In this document: piece after piece, positions 21,709 to 32,261 of the stretch
How the letters are laid out: each line of letters opens with the position of its first letter
Numbering within the stretch: position 1 is the stretch's first letter
Source of the DNA: Helianthus annuus
Taxonomy: Eukaryota > Streptophyta > Magnoliopsida > Asterales > Asteraceae
DNA length: 64,000 bases
Direction of reading: 5' to 3'
Assembly: GCF_002127325.2 (NCBI RefSeq)
Contig: NC_035441.2
Span: 156,455,122-156,519,121, forward strand
Made by a program: the position numbers and the translations under genes
Notes under the pieces: model-generated
What the model was told of the DNA's origin: nothing
The model's database searches: none
The model's input: only the letters and a program-made list of their open reading frames with translations

Positions 21709-22905
21709 TCAATGATCCTTTTTCTTTCCCATAATAAATTTCGCAAGACCTTTAAGAAACTTATGGTTCTTCCTATCACGTTTTTCCACCCTACATTCAA
21801 CCTCTTCCACCCTTTGTAAGATTTCTTGTTGCTGTTGTTGGGGTGGAGGTTGAGGTTGTGGTTGTTGCTGATATGGAGGGTATTGATACCCTTGGACAGC
21901 ATACCCAGTTGGGTATGCTGGTGGAAACGGCGAAGGATAGAGGGCGTTGTAGTTAACTGCCTCGACATATGGGTCGTAGGCAGGAGGTTGATAATGGTAA
22001 CCAGTTGGAGCTTATGGCTTAAACGGGTTATACCCAGTCGGACCTGGGTAGGTAGGTATTGGGTTTTCATAACCCATTGGAGGTGGCGGTGGTGCAAAGG
22101 TGGCCGGTGTGGTATCGATCTCCGGCACAGTATGTAAAGGTTCACCCATTTGTGGATTTTCTGGAATCGGAGGGTAGTTGCTAGAAGCCTGAGGAGAACT
22201 AATTCTTGGTCCCCCTCTCACGGACATGTGTGCGTTTCTCCTCCATCTTGGTGGTTCAGGAGGTGGCAGAGGTGGTTCCTCCGCTGGTAGAGGTGGTGGT
22301 GTAACTGCTTGAAAGTGCGGGTCCTCTAATGGAGGTTGTGGTGGAGCGTTGTGGAATGAAGGGGTGTTTACAAAATCCCACTGCCCAAACCATTCTTTAT
22401 AAGTATCGGGACCTCGGTAGGGAGATCCCGCAAAAGAAGAACCGCTAGAAATATCAATGGGATGCGTAGGCGTCCCAGAAGGTGGCATTTGTGGATCCGG
22501 ATCATCATCCATATCCATATCTTGCAAGAAGTGGCCTTCGGGGCCCAACGGGTTATATCCTGTTGGTGCGTTGATATAATCATCAGGGTTAAAGTGGCCC
22601 TGTGAGTAAGAACGATGGGAATCAGAATGATGGGACGAGTGGTGAAATGAGTGTGAGTGCAGCGAATGCTGTGAGTGATGTGAATGTTGGGGCTCGTCTG
22701 GTTGTAGCAGCCCGAAGGAGTGATGGTAGGAAGGTAAGGTGCTAAGCGAAACGGATCGTCTCGCTGGTTCGAGAGAATGTCTCCAATCATCATGTGAATC
22801 GGAGCTGAATGAAGCTGAAGGCGTACGTCTATGAGAGGGTCCGGCATGACTGGATGGTCCCCCTCTCATGGGACCTTTTCCTTTACCCCTGACATGTGGC
22901 GGCAT
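21709..22905 (-). pseudogene. E2 ORF0: proline-rich accessory protein, one internal stop
   Basis: 399 codons in one frame from ATG at 22905 (MPPHVRGKGKGP) to TGA at 21709-21711, with a single internal TAA at 22012-22014. Same layout as E1 and E3 ORF0: a basic start, AGPSHRRTPSAS, Ser/His-rich segment, GYNPLGPEGHF, HPIDISSGSSFAGSPYRGPD, poly-Pro and PPRWRRNAHMSVRGG. A Tyr/Pro/Gln-rich part follows, then a charged helix (EILQRVEEVE) ending in FLKGLAKFIMGKKKDH. This element has an extra His/Ser-rich repeat near residues 75-105. Function unknown. Confidence 0.8.
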
Positions 22906-23068
22906 TGTTTTATAAAACCTTTCAATAAACAAGAAAACAACATATATAAATAAAAATGAAGGTTAAGAATATTCCTAGGTCATTTGCCTAGACTCGGAAG
23001 TCTAAGGAATGTGCTATTGTGTCATTGAGATTAAACACAAAAGGCTAGTGTTTAATTCCCTCAATGTT

Positions 23069-23081
23069 GGCTCTGATACCA
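23069..23081 (-). other. E2 primer-binding site (initiator tRNA-Met)
   Basis: GGCTCTGATACCA on the plus strand is TGGTATCAGAGCC on the element strand, four bases from the LTR end at 23085, as in E1. Confidence 0.93.
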
Positions 23082-23084
23082 ACC

Positions 23085-23389
23085 TGTCACACCCCGATAT
23101 TTCACATATTTCTGGTGGGCCTGGTGGGGAGTATCGTGACGTAGTTGATATCATCATAGACACTTAAACACAATTATAGCACAGCGGAAGGCTTGGAAGT
23201 TAAATACTATTACAATCCGTCTGTATATTCTTTCGTTTGAACTTTGAACATTATGGGTTGTAATAGTATTTAACTTCCAAGCCTTCCACTATGCTATAAT
23301 TGTGTTTAATTGTCTATGATGATATCAACTACATCACGATACTCCCCACCGGGCCCACCGGAAAAATGTGGAAATATATGGGTGTGACA
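23085..23389 (-). mobile_element. E2 fold-back 5' LTR (U5 palindrome, 305 bp)
   Basis: The inner edge is a normal LTR end next to the PBS. But the LTR turns back on itself: 23085-23215 and 23251-23389 are inverted copies around a 35-base spacer, so both outer ends read TGTCACA.../...TGTGACA. There is no U3, promoter or TATA. The arms differ at several positions. The right edge is followed by TTATT, the putative target duplication. As LTR ends start with TG and finish with CA, the inverted U5 end can itself look like an LTR start. Confidence 0.88.
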
Positions 23390-23401
23390 TTATTGAACTT
23401 A

Positions 23402-25240
23402 GGGTGAGCGGAGAGGTGTCGTAAACACCTCGGTAAAGCGGGTTACCGATCGGTAACACCGCCGCCAATGGTGTTTACCGATCGGTGACACAGTGAGAGC
23501 GGTGAAGCTTTACCGATCGAGAAAGGGGGTTGGTTTTGACCGTTGGAGACTTCAATGACTATATTGCCGTTTAAAACAAAAAAAATAATTTTTTTAAAAT
23601 TTAACTATAAATAGCAAACATTTAAATTCATACCCAAACACACTCAAATTCATACCCAAACCAAACCAAAAAATACCAAACATTTACCCAATCATTCCAA
23701 AACAAAATGGCGGATGAAATCCCATTGTTTTTTCCACCCGATAGTAGCGACGAATCATCCGGTAGTAGCATTCTTTTTTCCCAAAATCTCATCGAAGAAG
23801 CCGAACTTCAAGACATGGGTACATCTAATCGAAGGAGATATATTGAACGTCAACGTGAGCTTGGGCATGAGACACTCATGGCGGATTATTTTGTCGAAGG
23901 CCCGAAATACAACGAAGCTATTTTTTGGCATAGGTTCCGTATGTTGAAACGTTTTTTTCTAAAAATTGTGAGCGACGTGGAAGCGAACGACTCGTGGTTT
24001 CAAGAGGGCCTCGATGCGCGAGGTAAGAAGGGCTTTACGCCATTGCAAAACGTTACATCAGCTATTAAACAGCTTGCAACTGGTAGCCCTCTAGACGAGA
24101 ACGACGAGTACTTGCATATGGCAGAAAGAACTTCCCGCGAGTGCCTAGAATATTTTTGCGATACGGTTTACAAAATATACACTTCGGAGTTCTTACGTAG
24201 ACCGACAAGCCACGACATGGCACTTTTATACGACGCTCATGAGGAAAAACATCACCTTCCTGGTATGTTCGGAAACCTTGATTGCACCCATTTCGTTTGG
24301 CGAACGTGTCCCACAGAGCTTCGAGGCAAGTATATGAGAGGAGATCACTGATACCCGACTGTTATGCTCGAAGCGATTGCATCTCAAGATTTATGGGTTT
24401 GGCATGCTTTTTGCGATCCACCAGGTTCACATAACGATATCAATGTGCTACAACAATCTCCATTATTTTACGGAATGAAATGGAACTGTGCCTAAATGTC
24501 CATTTTACGTTAACAACCATTTATAAAAAAACGTGGTTATTTGCTCGTGGATGGAATCGACCCTACATGGTCCGTGTTTGTGAAATCGATCTTATACCCT
24601 CATGAAGTAGACAAAAAGAAATTCAAGAGGCAACACGAGGCGGCAAGAAAAGACGTCGAACGAGCTTTTGGTGTGATGAAGTCTAAATGGGGGGTATTGA
24701 ATCGGCCGATGAGAGCAAGGAGCGTTTAAAAAATTAGGAATGTTGTGTACACATGTATTATTTTACATAACATGATTTTAAAAAGATAACGGAAACGCGA
24801 TAGCACCGGTACACTAGACGATAGGGTGTTGGACGAGCTTTTGGATGAAGACACGCATTGGAGACTAAAACACGATCTCGTGGAACATCTCGGTAGTCAA
24901 GATTTACCCCACCTGTTGGTAGATTCCGACGAAGACTAATTTATTTATTTAAATATAATGTAATTTTAATTGTTTTGCTTTAGTGTAATTTTAGCAATTT
25001 TTAATTTTATGTAATGTTATTTTTAATTTATTTTACATTTATTTCGTTAAAATACATGTTTAATTATTAAATATACTACTTTAAAAAATAAAAAAATAGT
25101 TTACCTAATCCAGGATAGGTAAACCACCACCAACGTTTTTGAGCATTAGGTAAACAATTTAAGTGAATTGACGTGACACTGTCTGATTTGGTGAATGGGG
25201 AGTTTACCTATTCCAAATAGGTAACAACTCCCTTCACCTC
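23402..25240 (+). mobile_element. PIF/Harbinger transposon, transposase-type
   Basis: 1839 bases flanked by the 3-bp duplication TTA (23399-23401 and 25241-25243). The ends are imperfect inverted repeats (GGGTGAGCGGAG on the left; the right end read inverted gives GAGGTGAAGGGAG). The 3-bp TTA duplication and encoded transposase fit PIF/Harbinger. The subterminal region repeats TTACCGATCGGTAA-like palindromes (23440-23525). There is no Myb-like second ORF. Confidence 0.82.
23707..24939 (+). pseudogene. Harbinger-type (ALP1/HARBI1-like) transposase, decayed
   Basis: Opens with ATG at 23707 (MADEIPLFFPPDSSDESS), then an NRRRYIERQRE helix, a typical GFTPLQNVTSAIKQLATG segment, and a nuclease fold with LPGMFGNLDCTHFVWRTCP carrying the first catalytic Asp. 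A TGA at 24349-24351 interrupts where a Gly codon is normal (GDH-stop-YPTVMLEA). The same frame goes on with ASQDLWVWHAF and HNDINVLQQSP (second Asp), followed by more stops at 24490-24530. It then resumes from VDGIDPTWSVF to ERAFGVMKSKWGVL (Glu region) and ends EDTHWRLKHDLVEHLG. The transposase would act on the terminal repeats of the element; as it stands it is inactive. Confidence 0.88.
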
Positions 25241-25243
25241 TTA

Positions 25244-25530
25244 GGGGGATGGGGTGGTGATCACTCATCACTCACAACATCCAATCAAGTTCCGTCATGT
25301 CATCAACCATTATTCCATCACTCACAACCTTTTTTAGTGGAAATGCCCATCACTCACAACTCCCAACAATAAACCCTCACATTCCCTCACAATCTTCATT
25401 TTTCACGCCGTGATAATTTCCACGTGTAATGAAATGCACGAGTGATACAAATCAGTAGAGGTGGTGTTTTGTTGTTTTTCACGAGTGATGAAAGCCCATC
25501 ACGGCTCCACCCCGCCTGCCTTTATGCTGG
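25244..25530. mobile_element. possible MITE next to the Harbinger element
   Basis: Left end GGGGGATGGGGTGGTGATCAC; the right part read inverted gives GGCGGGGTGGAGCCGTGATGG. The stretch repeats ATCACTCAC-like words and has a GGGGTGG...GTGATG pattern at both ends, typical of a small Tourist-like MITE. I could not fix a clear target duplication at the right end. Confidence 0.3.
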
Positions 25531-25820
25531 AAAACTACATCAATTACAGGCCAAGTTCAACTAAGAAAAGATGAATTTAATTGCACGAGCTACTGATTCT
25601 ATTACAAACGTTGATCTAACTAATGTACAAATAAGAATATACCAAAAGTCGCAGCTCTTTCCAAACAGTGCTTTACAACAAACCGATTGGCAACTTCCCT
25701 CTGAACCCACATTCCCAAATTTGCACAAAAAGCAACCAGATTGGTCCTTACATGAGCGCACGCGGCACGCCTCCTATCGTACACCAAAAATCCATTTAAT
25801 ATGACAGAAAAGACCGAAAC

Positions 25821-25905
25821 CTTGCAAAGATTCAAAAGAGTTCCTCCGTGGTAAAAGAAGTCATGGAAATATCAAGATTCTCCTGTGATTAAATGGAATC
25901 ACAAT
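25821..25905 (+). pseudogene. LONGIFOLIA/TRM-like gene relic, segment 1
   Basis: In frame the 23 codons from 25821 read LAKIQKSSSV...EISRFSCD, like the LONGIFOLIA/TRM segment with an 'LAKL...RFS(Y/C)DGRE' pattern. A TAA stop then replaces the expected codon and MESQY follows, continuing across the Copia insertion as SLKSTFK at 36246. This identifies what the Copia element entered. LONGIFOLIA (TON1-recruiting motif) proteins bind the cortical microtubule array and promote cell elongation. Upstream sequence (25531-25820) is not recognisably coding. Confidence 0.6.
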
Positions 25906-26336
25906 TGTAGGATCGAGATTCGATCAATACGAGTCGTTCTGAGTCAAATCTAGGTTGCTAGAAAGGCGGAAACAATCTAGTAACCTTGAATCGGTGTTAG
26001 AATAGGAGTAGAAGCAGAGAAATACACTTTAAACAGGTTTTCCATTCATATAAAACGTTTTTAAATGCTGAGAATCCGGCAGCACTTCGTGACAGATTTC
26101 ACCAGAATGTTACAAATGAAAAACCCAACACCCCTATTTATAGGGTTTCTAGTTCGCACGGGGTAACACAACCCACTTCGCACGAACTGACATGTTCCAG
26201 TTCATGCGAACTGACACTAAATCTTCACTTCATGCGAACTGGACATAATACATATAAAACTTAACTTTTTGACCTATTACACGCATTTAACACGCCCTAG
26301 ACTGATGACGTAGGCGATAGACATTGTGCACCAACA
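25906..26336 (-). mobile_element. Copia 1 3' LTR
   Basis: Outer edge TGTAGGATCGAG; inner edge GTGCACCAACA, followed by the polypurine tract (CTCCCCCTTGG, minus-strand purine). The minus-strand TATA lies in CCCCTATTTATAGGG near 26133-26147. Inverted repeats of the CAGTTCGTGCGAACTG type lie just upstream of it (26150-26245). Confidence 0.93.
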
Positions 26337-28480
26337 ATCTCCCCCTTGGATATTGCCACAGTCTTCAGTCAGCCTGTCTTCAAAAACTTTCTTCACAAAG
26401 ACTTGAAAATTTCTTGTCTTTGTTTCGGCTTTCTCAATAATGCTTTTCTGAGCTTTTCATTCTCTTTAGCAGCTCTCTTCTCTTCCTCAGCAAGTCTTTG
26501 CAAAACTGTAAATCTAGCAATCCTGTCTTTCTCTTCTCTTCAGGCTCCCCCTTTCGTAAAGCTTTCGTGCTTTTGGGATCGACACCTGGCTTTCCAGTTA
26601 CAAGCTCCCCCTTTCGGTGAGCTCATCTTCAGACTCCCCCTTAGACTCAGCTATCGGGATTGTAGTCTGGAACTTTCTTCTGCAAATCTCATACATTTAT
26701 GAGAAATTTTTTTTGAATTTTTTAAGTTTTTAACTATTTACCAACACATTCAGCTAACCAAGTCCAAGTTAATGACCCTGGTCAACTGTTTAGCCTGCCA
26801 AGTCCAAGTTAATGACCTTCGCTGACCAAATTATGATCTCGCTGACATTTTCAAAATATTTTTAAGTTCAAATCAATGAACTTTTTAAACATTTCGAGCA
26901 ATTACCAACACTTTTCACAAACTTTTCTTTATCCAACCCAAGTGATCCAACTTGTTTAGCACTGTGAGACTTTGATCATTAGATCCCCAACGTCTGTTTT
27001 CGAAAATAAGATAAAGTATCAAATCTTTTTGGATTTTTTAATATTTAGCTAAACAAACAGGAAATCTTTTTTGGACTTTAAGAAACAGTAAACTATACAA
27101 ACATATTTACAGACATATTTTTGTGAGTTTGTGTAAGAGGATCATATCAGTTTTTGAGACTGATCACTAACACCGTTGATCTTGATTTAACTTTAAATCT
27201 TAAACAAATTCACTTCTGATTGTCAGTATTGTTGTCCACTTAAACTTTCAACACAAGTTTCAATTGATTCGAGATACGGATTAATGTTTTAAAGACTTAA
27301 ACTTATTCGCGTGTCCCACCTCAGAATATACTCCTGTATCAAAATTCCCTAGATTCAATCATACAGGTGAGTATACCAATCTGATATCTGTATTCGGGTT
27401 AGCGCGAGACCTTGAGAGCTCAGCTACGAACTACCGTTCGATCAAAGAGATGAAGGCTCGACTTTCGGTGTGTTCCCCTTGGGAATCTTCTTTACAACTG
27501 CACTTGATTTGTATCTTTCGATATTTTATCAATTTTTATGCAGAGGGTATGCTTTAAAAGCGCGTAAAGTATTATACGAGGTCTAGGCCATTGCTTCCGC
27601 AATATCAGAAGACCATGTATAATACCCCAGATATCAAACAGTATAAAGACCTAGTATCTCAGAATCAGGCATTCTCTCAAACAAGATTTCGGGGGTTACC
27701 CATATATCCGAGAGATGTTCCTCACGAGATAAGCAAGTATTGATATTTAGGTTTATATCTCGAAAACAATCTACTACTTGTGCGAAGCCTACTGGCACAT
27801 CATTAGCAAGACTTGTTTAAAATCATTTGACTTTCCATTTCTTTAGCGTGTTGTAATAGTCCATTGATGTACTATCATTTCCTCTTTTTTCACAACAAAA
27901 CTCATTTTTTATTTTTTCAATGTTTTTGGATTTTGAAATTTTATCATGTTTTTGTATTTTCTGTAAAATTTCTCCCCCTAAAATCAAAAACATATTTTTT
28001 TGTGTTTTTGGTTTTATCAAAAACAGAAAATAAACTGTACAGACACATGACAACAAGACGCAGATCACTTCTGATCGCCGTCCTCCTCAGCTTCACATAC
28101 ACTATTTAGCTCACATGCACCCCCATGATTTACAAACCACTTGATTATAACATTTTGAAACCATTTTTCAATCTAGTTTTATCATGTGTTTGTTCAGTCG
28201 TGTGGGTTTCGGCGTATTCCTTTAATTTTTTTTTTAAATTTTAACAATTTAAGCCAAACACTTCCTGTTTTAAACCACAAACACAGGATTTTCTCCTCAT
28301 GTGCCAGGCTGTTCCGTTATTCATGCTGAACTTGAATTGACTCCTGAACACCTGCACAAGCATAAGAATTTGATTAGTTTTGAATTTGAACCCAATCCAT
28401 AATGAAATGAATAAACTCCCTTGTTTCAGACACAGGGACCAGCAGCCTCATCAAAGAATCAAACGTTTCGTTTTTTCTCT
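26337..28480 (-). other. Copia 1 long 3' non-coding domain
   Basis: Starts at the polypurine tract (26337-26350). About 2.1 kb with no reading frame on the element strand that resembles integrase, RT or RNase H. Blocks at 27110-27480 and 27540-27990 are clearly repeated in Copia 2 (44010-44375 and 44440-44910), e.g. CTTCTGATTGTCAGTATTG and GGTCTAGGCCATTGCTTCC. A conserved non-coding domain in place of pol is the hallmark of a derivative mobilised by other copies. The two weak ORFs (27823-28068, 27864-28109) are opposite-strand chance frames. Confidence 0.75.
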
Positions 28481-28777
28481 CTAGAAACACTGTGCCTTTT
28501 TATCTGACATTGTTGCAACACTCATATCTAGTATATAGTGATCGTTTTCACGAGGATTGCGCATCAACACCATTTCTTCAGGAATCTTAAACCTTGGTTT
28601 AAGAATCAGACATTCATCTTTTGTAAAATGAACAGCGAACGTATTGTCACATATCTGAGAGATGCTCAACAGATTGTCTTCTAACTCAGCAATGTAGTTC
28701 ACTTTATCAAAAGATACGACACCGTTTGTAAGAATTCCTTCTCCAACTATTCTTCCACCTTGAGTTCCTGCAAACCT
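28481..28777 (-). pseudogene. Copia 1 GAG-pre-integrase segment
   Basis: Contains VNYIAELEDNLLSISQICD, a KDECLILKPRFKIPEEMVL stretch and NDHYILDMSVAT, as in plant copia polyproteins between protease and integrase. It continues from the protease segment across the solo LTR. It ends at AQCF and a stop, after which no integrase follows. Confidence 0.85.
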
Positions 28778-28782
28778 GACAT

Positions 28783-31318
28783 TGTGACAACTCGAAATTT
28801 AGAACCTTTCTTGTGCCTCGATGTAACATGCTTGTACGTTATGTGATTAGTCGACTGATTAAACTTAATGATAAACGTGAACCTTTTATGTGATATGTGC
28901 TTTGCTATGTGTGCATTGTATGTATGTATGTACGTATTATATGTGAGTCGAGAACCCGACCGAGACCAAGGGACCCGACTCGAGACCATGAGGTCTCGAG
29001 TGAATAGCAATCGGTTGGGCCATTTGGGCCGTGACACCCCTTAACCGATTTATAAACCCATTGGGGTGCACCTTGGGGGGGGGACTAGTATTTATACCAC
29101 ACCTCTAGCCAACCTTGCCATTCTTTTGGGCAACCATACACACTCACTCTCACACACTCTCCTACTTCCCTCTCACTAAACCCTAAGAACACAAACACAC
29201 ATCAATTTCGGACCCAATCGGTTAGCACTAGGATTTCGGACCAAGCTTGGAAATCAACATTTGGAGTTCACCTTTCACACCTCCTAACCGGTTAGTGACT
29301 TACATTGTATTTCGGTTGTTGTTGATGTGTAATGAGGTTGAATGATAATATGTGCTAGCTTGATGATTGTTTATCTATGATAAAGAATGGTTGCTAGATA
29401 GAAAATGGTTGTTTGTTGTCAAATGATGATATTATGAGATGATGAAATGTTATAATCGGCTTTGTATGGGTTTAAATCCGAATGACTTGATTATGTTAGA
29501 AGGTTGTGTTCATGATAGTGTTGAATAAGGAACTTACTGAAATCGGTTTGCATGTGTGAGGATTGAAACCACTAAATGAATATGTTTGTCATAATAGGAT
29601 GCACATTAGTGAGTTATAGTTCATAATTTTGCTTGAACAAAGGTTGAATATGTTATGAATATGCTTGAATGTTTGAAGAACATGAAGAACTTGTTGAATA
29701 TGCTTTGAATGTGGGTTGAATATTTGAAATCTGCATTGTTTGATCCATTTTGAGTAAATTTTAGACAACAAAACATGTTTAGTGGCTGGTACATATTTCT
29801 GCATGAATTCTATTGGATAGTACGACCTGCGCAGAATCAGCAACTGTTGGGGAGTCGGAACCCCTGGTTGCGACTCGAAATCTCCAGGTTACGACACCGG
29901 TTGCGAGTCAAGAACGCCTGGTTGCGACTCGCAACCACAGCATGATGAACCGAGACCACAGGTTGCGACACAGGTTACGAGTCCCGTTGCGACTCGAGAC
30001 CAAAACATGACAAGCCGAGACCACGGTTGCGACATAGGTTGCGACTCGCAACCACCCATGACCAACATAACAGCACAACTCGAAACCACGTTTGCGAGTC
30101 CGGTTGCGACTCGAGACCCTTAGTGGGCTTGCTTAGTTATGGGCCTAGGTTAGTGGGCCGGACTTATGGACTTCTGTGCTACTGTTGATGTGTTGTTTGG
30201 GCCTGTTACTACGAGCCCAACTGTTCGGGCTTTATACTTAGACTTTGGGTTGTGTTTGAATGATAACTATGAACTGTTACTGTTAAACGTGTTGCCATGA
30301 TTATTACCGGTGAACAATATGTGTTGAAACATCCGTACACTGCTTGGCTTGAATCTGATACAAATAATATCTGTGATAGGACCTAATTGATTACCTGCAA
30401 TTTGGTTAACTTTTTGTGTTACTGCCGAGCAAACCAAGGTGAGTTCACACCCTTTACAAAGCATGGGATTCCCTGGGTTGGGAACGGGGTTAAGGAACGT
30501 GGATTCCTCGTCCTCCTTGGGTAGGACGTCAGTGGTTCAGGAATGTGATTCCTCGTCCGGATGGACGGATAACTCGTACTAGACTAAAACTCTATCACGA
30601 AGTCCCTCCTTTTTGTATCGACTAATCGCCGGGCCAATGGCGAGCGGGTCATTAGTTAGATAGCGCTATTTAGGTCTGACAAACCTCACACCGTGCCGCA
30701 GAGGGCGGGCGTGAACTAATGGATCTGGGGCACGTCAATGATGATAGACATTGATGTTTTCAGGGCACATAAACATGACTACAGTTAGCAGTCGATATGG
30801 TAACGAGTCTAGTGTACGCATGGGGTAGCCCCCACGGCCGAAATGCCTGATAACTAACATGGGGTAGCCCCCACGACTGGAGTGCCGGAGTAACTGGGAA
30901 TGAACACGTCACGTTTTTAAACTATGGGGTAACCCCCACGGCAGGATGCCAGTAAAGGAAACTGTTTTCGAAACAACTAAAACGAACACCCAACTGTGAA
31001 CTCACTCAACTAGTTGTTGACTCGTTACTACATGCTTTGCAGGACCATAGGTACTCAGCTGGAGCTTGCATGGAGGAGGGTCGTTGTGGGACACGGATTG
31101 CTGCGTGTCATGTTTTATTTGAAAACATTCGAACTTATGTTATAACTTTAAACTTATGCTTCCGCTACAACTTAAACTTGGTTTTGTTGAAACACCAATC
31201 GTATTGGTTAAACTCTTATAATTATTATATGCTTGTTCAGTATGATTGGTGGCTGGATCCTGGTCAGTCACGCCTCCAAGCGGTAGTACTCCGCTGGTGG
31301 GATTTTGGGGGTGTGACA
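28783..31318 (+). mobile_element. solo LTR nested in Copia 1
   Basis: 2536 bases from TGTGACAACTCG to TTTTGGGGGTGTGACA, flanked by GACAT (28778-28782 and 31319-31323). A TATA-like TATTTATACC is at 29088. It shares its last 100 bases and blocks near 30420-30480 and 30990-31060 with the solo LTR at 7831-9133. Inside lie a TTGCGACTCG motif array (29815-30116) and hairpins such as CGTCCT/AGGACG (30509-30528) and three TGGGGTA-RCCCCCACG copies (30818-30940). ORFs here are not genes. Confidence 0.93.
29815..30116 (+). repeat. TTGCGACTCG motif array in solo LTR
   Basis: At least a dozen copies of GGTTGCGACTCG, GGTTGCGAGTC or GTTACGACAC variants in 300 bases. Direct and inverted copies face each other, e.g. 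GGTTGCGACTCGCAACC. It lies downstream of the TATA box, so it would be part of the transcript. Confidence 0.75.
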
Positions 31319-32261
31319 GACATATCTTCCATTGATTGATTTGACGTCGTAGAGCAGTGCTAACATCCCTGTCATGTGCCTTGAGGCGCCTCTATCCATG
31401 ATCCACTTAGAAATGATAGATCTCGGAAGCCCCTGCACACATCAAACAATCATTTTAGTTAAACAAAGATGCCCAAGATTTTTTTAACATTTGGTACAGT
31501 ACCAAATACAATGTCATGAGCTACTTTGTCAAGTTTTGGAATGTTGAAAACAACACTTGGAACATCAGGTTCTTGTTTTGATTTTGGAGCTCCCTCCTTG
31601 ATAGGTGGGAATTCTTCAATTAATTTGTCTAATTCAAACTCAAGTTCTTCAACATCGGTTGCAAAAACTTTCGGTTCAGATTTTAAAACCTCTTCCATTT
31701 TCTTTTCTTCAGAAGATTTTTTAGGTTTTTCCACCCATGATTGACTATGAGAAGTCTTTGTTTTAGGATAAATCTTTGAAGTCTTTTGAGATTTTGAGGA
31801 TTCACCAATTTCAAAAGTTGATTTTGGTTTATCATCTGACTTCAATGATTCACCGCATTTCAGAATACGCACGGGGGATACCATCGATGATTTTCCCTTA
31901 ACATCTTTTGAAATTTTTGGTTTTGGTTTCTGAAAAACTGGTTTTATTATCTTTTTGACACATTGTTTTGCCATGTGACCAATTTCATTGCAGCGATAAC
32001 ATATTCTTTTTCATATTCAGCAAAAGTGGATCTGTTGGTCTCATCTCTTATCTTATTGGCTGCAATAAAATCGTCAGCTGCTTTCTGACTAAAGATAGAA
32101 TCTTTTTCAGCTACGGTATTCTTACCCGCCACAAACACATCACTCAATTTCTCTTTTGGCTTAACCTCTTTCTTAGCCATTTTCTTCTCAAAACCGGCTC
32201 CTTTCTTTTTTGAAGTTGTTACCATGTCTTCTGTTATGACCGTTGTTACCCACCCATTCAT
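31319..32261 (-). pseudogene. Copia 1 second zinc knuckle, Lys-rich linker, protease remnant
   Basis: Three overlapping frames read right to left. A basic segment with VVAGKNTVAEKD-type sequence comes first, then a CCHC knuckle CYRCNEIGHMAKQC near 31962-32005. A Lys/Ser/Glu-rich linker ends in ILGIFV. Last is the protease region, SKWIMDRGASRHMTG (31370-31415). The copia protease active site is normally D-S-G-A; here it is D-R-G-A, so the catalytic motif is damaged. The frames are joined by shifts. Confidence 0.75.

Larger units (their letters stand above)
13427..23389 (-). mobile_element. E2: Tekay/Del-like element, minus strand, interrupted by E1
   Basis: Reading leftwards from 23389: fold-back 5' LTR (23085-23389), PBS, ORF0, leader with hairpins, gag, protease, RT/RNase H, integrase, polypurine tract, and a 3' LTR cut at 13427 by the E1 insertion. 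Gene order and proteins match E1 and E3 closely. Several nonsense codons and frameshifts make it a dead copy. Confidence 0.92.

Noticed and set aside
25571..25804. 77-codon ORF upstream of the LONGIFOLIA-like relic
   Set aside because: Overlaps frames on the other strand of equal length and does not match the expected N-terminal parts of that family.
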